The notes under the pieces were generated by a model that was given only the letters and a program-made list of their open reading frames with translations, had not been told where the DNA came from and made no database searches. The position numbers were made by a program, and so were the translations under genes. Positions 55,801 to 64,000 of a stretch of DNA of 64,000 nt are shown in pieces. The first letter of the stretch is position 1. Each line of letters begins with the position of its first letter. The stretch lies in assembly GCF_023159225.1 (NCBI RefSeq), contig NC_063188.1, positions 17,815,086 to 17,879,085 on the forward strand, written 5' to 3'. Source of the stretch: Perognathus longimembris pacificus (Eukaryota > Chordata > Mammalia > Rodentia > Heteromyidae).

Positions 55801-58738
55801 GTTTTATCCTTCTGATTGTGCAAATTTATGGTCATAGGTGACACTTTATGTCTTATCTTAATTCTGCATGAGAAGCTCTTTTATATATTATTTGTGGCCT
55901 TGATTTAGTTAAAGGGAAAAAAAACCATGCCAATGTCACCTCTTTGTTTTATAATTATGGTTCTAATTAGTCTTCAGACTAGAAATAAAGGCTTGGTAAG
56001 GGGAATTTCTTGGTGATCTGAATTATACCACTTTAGGAAACATGCATCTCACACTGGAATCTTTGAAGATGTTACCTGTGTTGCCCATAGTACTCCATCA
56101 CAGGTTACTATGAATTAGAATAGGAGTGAGCAGGTCAATTTTGAGCAGATGAATTTGGCTTGCAGAGTCTACATACGTGTCTTATCTCTTCTCTCCTATA
56201 GTTACCACTTGGTTAGGAGCTTTGTTGCCACCATACACTTTCTGGCTCTGGTTTATGTTGCCAATCAACCTTTGGTAAAATTAATGACAGCAACTTGTTT
56301 TGGTTGTTCTTCCATAGCACCTGCTACTTTTGTTCCTTTTTTCCCCCCTCCATTGTCAGGCCAGCTTTTCTTCCTTTTTTTTACCCTTTTGTATTCCCTG
56401 ACTGGTCCCCAGACTCCTTTTTACTGATCTCCATTTCAAATCTTTCTCTAGAAGAGGAGAGAGACTTCTGCAGCAAAGCAAAAGCCTGATACAGCTACTT
56501 CAGTGAGGCCCAGCCCTTTAGCTATCAATGCAGCACTTCTGTTGGATATTTTAACATCTGTTAGCTGGAGGTGAAGATTGTGGAAAGGGTGAGATAAGAC
56601 TACTCAAGACTTCCCTGTCAGATTTTGGGATAACAAGTGACCTGTTCTTTTGCTAGACAACTCCATATATCCCAGGCTTTTACCTACAATAGTAGATTCT
56701 CATTAAATATTTTTAGTAACCGGATACATGAATGTATGATAGGATTGGAAGGCCTTTCTCAGTCCTCCTTACGCCATAGTGGTAGCTCTACGTACATACA
56801 AGCTACACCCTGAACAGAAAGAGCAATACTTCCAAGTAGAGATAGATGATTTTGATACAAATCTACATTCCATATGTAGTTTTTGAGGCCAATTATATTT
56901 AAGAACTTTTCTGATTTTAGTAAAGTCATCCAAGATGTGTTTTTATGACATCTTTAGGGGAATGTGAGAGAGTGCTTCATAAGTGAATATAGTAATCTTT
57001 CAGTAGCAAAATGTAAACAAAGACTATATGTAAACATCGCAATTGTTCATGGCATATTTTGATACCAACTGAGTTATCAAGATGTTTATATTACAGAGTC
57101 CTTTGTAAAACTGGAATTCCACATCAATGATTGTTGACTTATATTTTAATATAGCATTTAGACAATTTCCAAGCATGCATCACATGCCAAGCATCAAGAG
57201 GAGTTTAATGTAAACCGAGATTTGTGCTTTGCTTGCTGATAGAGGTATACCTGAGGGGCTAGTGTCTTAGGAGGTCCTCATAACAAGAAAATACTGCCTG
57301 TAGAGATTTGTCTGTTTACACGCCAGTGTTAGGCTTTTAATCTTTGGCCTCAGTTTTGCCCATGGATGGTGACTCACATTCATTCACTTGAATCTGTCAT
57401 CCCCTACTGGGGATGACCCCACATTTGATCCTCACCCTGCTCCCAATTCTCTTTAGCTCCAAAGCCATTTTGTGGCAGCCTGCCCATGTTCTCTAAGCAA
57501 ACAAATCCTGTCCTATCTCTGGTTTTACTTTTGCAAATCTCCGTTGGCACTGACATTTCCCAGTGACCCTGCCCTGCCTTACTTGGTCAAGTTCAGATGA
57601 GCATGACCTCAGCAGTGGTTGAGAAAAAACACTAAAGGTGAAGGTTAAATTCATGCAGCATTCATTCAAATTGAAAAGATGGTTTGAAAAGCAAATGTTA
57701 GAAATTAAACAAGTAAAGAACAGAATATTGGGAGTCACTGTTTTGTCATTTGATGGCTGCCTGTCTGTGCCTCTTACTGTGGCTGTGCTCTAGATTTCAA
57801 CATTCTACCAGATAATGAGTGTTTTGCAAAAGGAACTGTCAGAATTCTTTCTTCTGTGCAAACGAAAACAGAGAGTTTGGTGAAATGATAACTAATGGAT
57901 GAAAAAATATTGAAAACCTGTAATTACCTATGATAAACAATATGCTGTGCTTTCTTTTCTTTGTTCAGAATCTGCGCTGCGTTTTTTCTTATCTAATGCA
58001 GTATTTCAGGCAGGCATTGCTTTTCAATTATATTGCTCCTACTAAAGTTCCTGCTGACAGGGAGAATGAAAGCATATTTTGGTTATTATGTTTTTGCTTC
58101 CCTTCCTCATAGAATCCACGTGCCTATATGCTAATGTAAGCCCCAATGACAGGAACTCCAAATGGAAACGTTATTAGAAAGCTATGAATATGTAGTTAAT
58201 GAAATATGTATGATTACAAAATTGCAGGACATGTGTAATATTGATGGGAACTCAACTGATCTCAATATTTAATAAAGGCTTAATTTAAAATATGGATATT
58301 TGGGGGAGTGGGTTGTTTTATTCTTTTTGCAAATGCAGCATATGTTCATTTCTTGCTGAGAATTTGTCTGGTAGATTCAATTTCCTTCTGTAATTTCTCA
58401 TTTTGAATTTTCCTGTTTTGGAAGTATGCTTCCGTATGCTGGTCTAGACTATAATATTTCTGAATTTCCTAGAGTGATAGAAACACTAATAATATGTCTT
58501 TAGGTGCTCTAGAGCAGCTAAGTGGACCACTAATGATTCCCTATGGCCTATTTTAATTGGCATTCTAAACTACTGTTTGGAAATTTGGGTCAATAACTCA
58601 GCCTTAAACTCTGATCTTAAAGAAGTCTGATTATTTAGTCTAGGGATTTGTTAAAATACTGGAATAGGAAGTGGGCTTATCAGGTTTGAAAATGCCTACA
58701 TGGTCATTGGAGAATGTACTTTACAGATTGGTCAAGCT
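55801..58738. other. Unique DNA with conserved-looking parts
   Basis: 2.9 kb with almost no recognisable transposon. 57470-57760 and 57900-58260 are even in composition, contain motifs such as TGTAATTACC and lack simple repeats. No splice-bounded exon is evident. Confidence 0.35.
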
Positions 58739-58752
58739 CAGGTATTTTTTTT

Positions 58753-58950
58753 TTTTTTTTGCCAGTCATGGGCCTTCAACTCAGGGCCTTAGCACTGTCC
58801 CTGTCTTATTTTTGCTCAAGGCTACCACTCTGACACTTGAGCCACAGCACCACTTCTGGCCTTTTCTATATATGTGGTGCTGAGGAATCAAACCCAAGGC
58901 TTTATATATACGAGGCAAGCACTCTTGCCACTAGGCCATATTCCCGGCTC
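58753..58950 (-). mobile_element. IDL-Geo SINE
   Basis: It is flanked by CAGGTATTTTTTTT (58739-58752 and 58951-58964). A complete dimer, moderately diverged. Confidence 0.94.
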
Positions 58951-58964
58951 CAGGTATTTTTTTT

Positions 58965-59226
58965 AATGTCAAAAAATGACATCTATGTAGATCATTAATG
59001 CTGAGCTCTAGAGTATCATAGACAACTGGAAACTGTAATCTATCAAAAATAATATATCAAATTTATGGTCATTTTATTGTCATTTTCTTTAAACTATTCA
59101 TTTTTGAAACTTCTCACAATTTAAAACAATGATAATCTATTATTTTGCATCTTTTTGCCAAATGTTATTACATGTATGCTGTTTTCCCCATCAAATTCCT
59201 TGTGTAGTCTGTGTACTCATTTTGTT
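58965..59226. other. Unique AT-rich DNA
   Basis: Nothing recognised. Confidence 0.4.
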
Positions 59227-59911
59227 ATGCCTAGATTTCCGGTCCCCAAAGACCACCAAGGAGCCGATACTGATACAAACGCACGAGAGTATTTATTGCA
59301 AGCTCGAGCCTGGACTCTCAAATGTCACCGACACAGTGGATCTGGATTGAGAGCCCCGACCCTCAGATAGGCAGGGTTTTTATTGTGATTACAACAGGGG
59401 CAGGGTATTTCCAACTTGGCAGATACTTGATTGGATGGTATCTAGCAAGCAAGTCTTGTCCTATTTCTATTGGCTCTCTACCCTTTCAGTTATCTATTTT
59501 GGATTTGATATCGGGAACTGGCCTCGGTATCAGGAATTGACAACAGGTGGTCACGTAGCACTGATGCAGGGGGTTAGTGCAGGAGGTAGAGCAAGTCACA
59601 AATGGGTTAAGCAAGCCATTTACAGAAGCAGAATATTGTGGTCAGGCTGACCTAGTACCAACCTTATTTTAACAATTGCGACCATGTTTTCCCATTACCA
59701 CTAAGCAAGCATGAGCAGGCTAAAACAATCCAGTACTCAGTCATATGTAAACCAACCCAACAGTTACCATGGCATTTCTACTACTATTATGGTTATTTCT
59801 ATAGTCTATGACTATGATCATTTTTTACTGTCCGTTACCATGGTTGCTACCCAGGTACAGAGGGGAACAAGTGCTCCCTATATTTTTAAATGTCAAACTA
59901 CAAGAAGCTAG
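59227..59911 (-). mobile_element. ERV-type LTR, boundaries approximate
   Basis: On the minus strand the order of signals is that of an LTR. CCAAT boxes occur at plus-strand CTATTTCTATTGGCTC (about 59461-59476) and TTGATTGGAT (about 59428-59437). A TATA-like AATAAAAACCC lies around 59375-59385 and a polyadenylation signal at about 59292-59297. A U5-like CTTGGTGGTCTTTGGGGACC end lies at about 59240-59260. No gag/pol/env sequence adjoins it. Exact ends and duplication were not resolved. The signal order resembles class I LTRs. Confidence 0.65.
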
Positions 59912-60039
59912 TCTTGTGGATGGGTGTGCATCCCTCTAGCATGGAGTCATCACCAGGTTTTAGAAGCTGTTATAATTTTAACACTAAAACTTATATTTAG
60001 TTACTCCGGTTTTCAGGTCAGCCTGAACGTTTTGAAAGC

Positions 60040-60130
60040 TGAGAAAAACTGAGTCACAGAAAGGTTAATCAACTTGTCCAAGGTCACACATACAGCTAGG
60101 AAATGGAAGGTTGATCTTCCTTGAATTCTG
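60040..60130 (+). mobile_element. MIR
   Basis: AAACTGAGTCACAGAAAGG, TAATCAACTTGTCCAAGGTC and ACACATACAGCTAGGAAATGG are the classic MIR core. Confidence 0.85.
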
Positions 60131-60533
60131 AATTAGATTGACCTGTACAAAACCAAAACCAAAGCAGAAAGAAAAATGGCTAGGTTCTCAGGTCTAGTAT
60201 CTAAAATGATAAAGCAAAGACAATAGAAGAGGCAATTTGGAAATTAAAGTTTATTTTCAAGATTTATGTACCCTTTATGGCCCGTTTCCTTGAGAGACTG
60301 AGACTTGCACTGGAGTAGAGACTGTAGATAACTTTGTAAAGACTCATATTTATGCTGGGGGAATGAAATTAAAATGGATATCTTGCTAATAACCAATCAT
60401 AAAGATCATACCCCCAGAAGTGGGACACAACGTTTTTGTTTTATGAGCCTACTTACTTGCACATTGACTGAGTGGGCTGCCAAGACAAATTTGTGTGCTG
60501 GTATGTTTTGTTTGGTTTCTTTTTCATGTTTTA

Positions 60534-61440
60534 TGGGGACTCTGGGGAGCGAGAAAATCCACTGAGCGCTGATAAAGGTAACAAATGAGTTTTATTAGTC
60601 AGTTTGCCACTGCCTTGCCCCAGGCTACCCCATAGCTAGGAGCAGTTGCAGCCTCCAGGGGGGTGAGTTTCTTTCCTACCTTCTTTTCCACAGGCTTCTC
60701 TGCAGGCCTCCTGTTTTCCACAGGCCTCTGTTCTTCATACACCTCTCCCCTCTCTGAGGGACTCCACTTTTCATGTGACTCTCTGTGGGCGTCCACTCTC
60801 CTCTGGTCTCTGTTCTCTTCGGGCCTCCACTCTCATCCGGCCTCTGCTCTCCACATCCGCTGCACTCTCCACGTCCTATGTGGCAGGCACCAGGCTTCAG
60901 ATTTTCCCACAGGCCTCAGGCTCCAGGCCCCTCTCCAGGCCTCAGGTTCTTCTTGGCTCGGCTCCCCTCTGCTCCTCTGTCCGCTCTTCTCGGGCCTCTC
61001 AACAACAGGCCTTGGCTCTGAAGGCCTCAGCTCTCTTCCAGCCCAGAGCTAGGCTGCTCCGGCCTCCATTCTCTGCAGGTCTGGACCTTGGGCCACCTCT
61101 GTCCACAGGCCCGGGGCTCTGGCTCTCGGGTCTGCAGGCCTGGGCTCCCCTCAGGCTTGAGGGGAACCTGGGCACTTGCTCAGTCCACGAGGTACCTCCT
61201 GGTGCCTTGCTTTCTCCATGCCTCTTCTTTCTTCCCCCCTCTGGAAATCCCACCCTCTTATATCCCCCGGCTGCCTGTAATCTGGGGGTGGTGGTTCTGG
61301 TCCCCTCAATGTGGGGTGGGATCCCCTTTTATGCTCCGTAGTGGGGCGTGGCAATGATGACTACATGGGGTGGGGCTTCTCCCCCCCCCCCCCACCAGGT
61401 TATTGTAGTATCACTGAGGAATTCTGGCAAGGCTGGATGG
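60534..61440 (-). mobile_element. LTR-like element with long repeat-rich transcribed region
   Basis: The minus strand has a TATA box (plus-strand CCTCTTATATCC, 61254-61265). About 660 bp downstream lies a polyadenylation signal (plus-strand TTTATT, 60591-60596). The U5-like stretch ends CCCCA opposite TGGGG at 60534. Between them lie degenerate tandem units of the type CAGGCCTC(T/C) (60690-61150). The plus-strand open frames there (up to 188 codons) read repetitive Ser/Leu/Pro and are not convincing genes. A poly(C) run sits at 61381-61393. Class II (IAP-like) LTRs can have long repeat-bearing R regions, which this resembles; a non-LTR origin is possible. Confidence 0.45.
61381..61393. repeat. 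Poly(C) run
   Basis: Homopolymer of about 13 C. Confidence 0.95.
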
Positions 61441-61596
61441 GGCACCAGAATTTAGCATACATGGGAAGCACTCAAGTTAAGCGTATTATCTCTGTCATCA
61501 GGCTTCTTGGGTTGGAATACTCTGGCATTCTTTTTAAACCTTAACTAAACTTTCCAAACTTTGTTTCTCAATTGCAAAATAGAGATTAAAAAGTAT

Positions 61597-61805
61597 TTCC
61601 CTGCCTGTACTCCTAACTACTCAGGAGGCTGAGATCTGAGGATTGTGGTTTGAAGACAGCCCAGGTAGGAAACTCTGTGAAACTCCAATTAACCACCAAA
61701 AAGCCAGAAGTGGAGTAGTAGCTCAAGTGGTAGAGTGATAGTGTGGGGCACAGAAATCTCAGGGACAATGCTCAGGCCCTGAGTTCAAGCCCAGAGCTGG
61801 CACAA
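61597..61805 (+). mobile_element. B1-Geo SINE
   Basis: B1 half (GCCTGTACTCCTAACTACTC, then GGTTTGAAGACAGCCC), linker CAATTAACCACCAAAAAGCC, Geo half (AGTAGTAGCTCAAGTGGTAG, then GAGTTCAAGCCC). Confidence 0.9.
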
Positions 61806-61974
61806 AAGAAGTGTTTTCCTAATTAGTGGATTAGACGTATTGTGTTACAATAAATAAGCATCTGATCTGCAGTAAGCCACAAATAAAAATAGAATATTGG
61901 CCATTAGCTGAAGGACTGGTACAAACTGGAATACATGTGTCTTTAGGAAAATGTCATTGATCTAACTATGACAG

Positions 61975-62072
61975 AAGCATTTGGGCTATAATCCAAGCAT
62001 TTGAATGTCTGAGGCAGGAGTTTAATGCCCTCAGGGATACACGGAGAAACTTTGTCTTAAAAAACTCCAAAT
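61975..62072 (+). mobile_element. B1 monomer (no Geo half)
   Basis: TTTGGGCTATAATCCAAGC, GTCTGAGGCAGGAG and ACACGGAGAAACTTTGTC match a standard B1 rather than the B1 half of the dimers. Confidence 0.75.
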
Positions 62073-62929
62073 AAAACACTTTTATGAAGTGTTGCCTATT
62101 TCCGAAAATCCAGCCAAAAAGATGGCTGACATTTCCTGTGATGCTCAGTTGCCTTTTATACATTTTGGTATTCCATTTCTAAAGTTTGTATGTAGTTCTA
62201 GGATTCCTATTACACAAATGTAGCACCATGCATTAAGAAAGGGATTGATTAACCAAAGTAGATTTTAATTGACTTGTCCATGTGAGTTTGTCATTTTAAT
62301 TATTAGTTTTATAATACTAACAAGTCAGTTAATGGCAAGAAGAAAACAATTGCTGTTGCCAGAGTAGATAAAGGTAGTATATAGTCACTCTAGTATGAAG
62401 GTTATTTTTGTATCAGGCTTCATTGTGCTAGCCTGTCTGATTTATAGCTAGAACCAACTGACCCAGACTCTGGCCCCTTTCTGCTCTTTTAGTAACTTTA
62501 AGCACATCCCTTTCAAAAAGACTCTGCCAGAGTATTTATGGGAGTTCCCAAGGCTTATTTCCTGTGAGCTCTGAATCAGCTAGAGTGCCACCACTGCTGC
62601 TGATACTGTGCCCTAGACTCTTTGTGGTGCTGATGCTACTTCCTGGCTAGCTTGCTGTGCCCTTCTGATAGTCCTGGCTAATGATGTCTTCAATCTTCAT
62701 GGAACAATGATATCTTGGCAATCACCTTTAAAGTCAAAAAAGATATAGTTTCCTTTGCCCTGCACTGCCCTTCTTTAGGGGATTCTCATATCATGGACTT
62801 TTTGGTCCTACAGCTTTAGAAATCTTGGTCAGCTTGCAATTCTTATACCTTAAAGCAGCACCTATTTGCACAGAATAATTGAGATGAGCTGGTTGAGAGT
62901 GTTTTGAAGGATCATTTCCCTCAATGCAT
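62073..62929. other. Unique noncoding DNA
   Basis: Nothing recognised. Confidence 0.4.
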
Positions 62930-63790
62930 ACTTCTAGAAAGTGTTTTCTCTTAACACTTTAAATATTTTACTCCATTTCCTTCTTATTTGCATGGTTTCA
63001 GAAGAGGAGTACCTTGTCATTCCTATCTTTATTTCTCTAAAATTAATGTGAATTTCTCCTTTTGATTTATTTTTTAACATTTCCATTGCCTTTGATTTTC
63101 TTCCATTATAATATAATAGCTGCATTATAGACTTTTATGGTCCTTATCCTTATTATTGTTTTCTGTGTCTGTCATTACTTTGGGGAAAACTTCAGCCATA
63201 TTGCTCCAACCCTTACATATACTCTTTTCTATAAATACTTATCCATTTATTTATAATATTTTTGCTACTTAATCTTCCTGAGGTTCCTTGTTTCCTCTTT
63301 GTATTTCTTCTTTTTGCATGAAGAAATTCCTTTAACATCATTTCTAAATTTATTTTCCTTAGTTTGAGAATGCTTTTATTTTACCTTCATTCTTGAAGGA
63401 TCTTTTCACTGGTTACAGAATTGGAGATGACAATACTTTCCTTTCAGCACTTTAAGCAGTTGGGCCACTTCTTGCTTCCATTGTTTGCAGTGAGAAGTCT
63501 AGAGTCCTTTATAACATTGCTCCCATGTAGGTAATATAGCATTTTTCTGTTTGATTTTAGGATATTTATTCCTTTAGTTTATAAAAGTTTGGCTATGATA
63601 TATCTTGGACTATATTTCATGAGACTTATATAAATTCATTTCTTCCAGCTTCTTGAGTATGTAGGTTTATATCTTCTTATCAAACTCAAGAAATAGCCAA
63701 TGATTTCTTCAAATATTTTTTCAGCTCCCCACTGCTTTTCTTATTAAACATTTTGTTATTATGTCACAGGGCTCTAAAGCTGTATTTATT
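62930..63790 (-). mobile_element. Ancient L1M/HAL1 ORF1-region relic
   Basis: On the plus strand it gives the reverse of the HAL1/L1M ORF1 region: TTCATTCTTGAAGGATCTTT, TGCTTCCATTGTTTGCAGTGAG, AGTTTGGCTATGATATATC, then TTTCTTCAAATATTTTTTCAGC. It spans about 0.85 kb with no usable frame. It has been there since early mammals. Confidence 0.7.
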
Positions 63791-63837
63791 TTATTAATTT
63801 TTTATCTCTTTATTTTGAGGTTCTCTTCCCTTCCTTA

Positions 63838-63975
63838 CAGAGAGAGGATTTCATTTTGTAGCTCTGGTTGGTCTAGAAATCACTATTTAGACAAATCTGG
63901 CCTTAAACTAATTATCTTCCTGCCTCAGTTTCTCTAGTGCTGAAAAGCAAGTGCTACCATGTCTGGACTAGAGTG
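63838..63975 (-). mobile_element. Old B1 SINE
   Basis: TTTGTAGCTCTGGTTGGTC, AATTATCTTCCTGCCTCAG and AGTGCTGAAAAGCAAGTGC follow a minus-strand B1. Confidence 0.75.
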
Positions 63976-64000
63976 GATAATTTCTTTAGATCTATGTTCA

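Noticed and set aside
55577..55815. Frames with long Ser-Leu, Cys-Val or Arg-Glu runs
   Set aside because: They are translations of the TG/AG microsatellite.
60663..61341. Overlapping GC-rich frames up to 188 codons as a secreted or repeat protein
   Set aside because: Several frames are open at once through degenerate CAGGCCTC-type repeats. This is a compositional effect, and LTR-like signals run on the other strand.

Overview
This window is vertebrate nuclear DNA from a rodent and reads as a gene desert. I find no protein-coding exon structure, no tRNA/rRNA/snRNA gene, no CRISPR array and no bacterial-style operon. The best taxonomic marker is a dimeric SINE present in at least nine copies (for example 21361-21570, 20481-20691, 39790-40006). 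Its left half is a tRNA-Ala/ID-like monomer and its right half matches what I know as the Geo monomer of IDL-Geo SINEs, which are reported only from Geomyoidea (kangaroo rats, pocket mice, pocket gophers). A second abundant family joins a 7SL/B1-like left monomer to the same right monomer. Ancient mammalian repeats (MIR, L2, MER5A-like, L1M, MaLR LTRs) confirm a placental mammal.

Layout. 1-11 kb: unique AT-rich DNA with scattered SINEs and one ancient L1 3' end (1200-1625). 11.6-12.8 kb: a minus-strand L1 tail containing two solo LTRs, each with a perfect target-site duplication (5 bp and 4 bp). 13-16 kb: L2, MIR and MER5A relics, an old L1 3'UTR, and CT/TG simple repeats. 16-18.6 kb: unique DNA with a homeodomain/POU-motif-rich block. 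18.6-24 kb: nested SINE, L1 and MaLR insertions. 25.1-37.5 kb: a large L1 complex made of a truncated minus-strand L1, a nearly full-length but decayed minus-strand L1, and, abutting it head to head, a plus-strand L1 that kept its 5'UTR and ORF1 but lost most of ORF2, so that ORF1 is fused in frame to the ORF2 C-terminus. A stray inverted piece of L1 5'UTR closes this complex. 37.5-47.6 kb: SINEs, L1M and L2/MIR relics in unique DNA. 47.6-50.6 kb: a 5'-truncated minus-strand L1 with a 16-bp target duplication, then a 110-bp plus-strand L1 tail. 50.6-59 kb: mostly unique DNA with conserved-looking AT-rich blocks. 59.2-61.4 kb: two LTR-like elements on the minus strand, one with an unusually long GC-rich repeat-bearing transcribed region. 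61.6-64 kb: SINEs and an ancient L1/HAL1 open-frame relic.

The genes do not work together as a system: every long open frame except possibly one short remnant near 24.6 kb is L1-derived or chance. The most informative content is transposon architecture: modular SINEs sharing one 3' monomer, nested insertions that give a relative order of events, and the rearranged L1 complex. Copies are assigned by eye against remembered consensus features, so family names are firm for L1, B1-like, ID-like, MIR, L2 and MaLR classes and looser for subfamilies.
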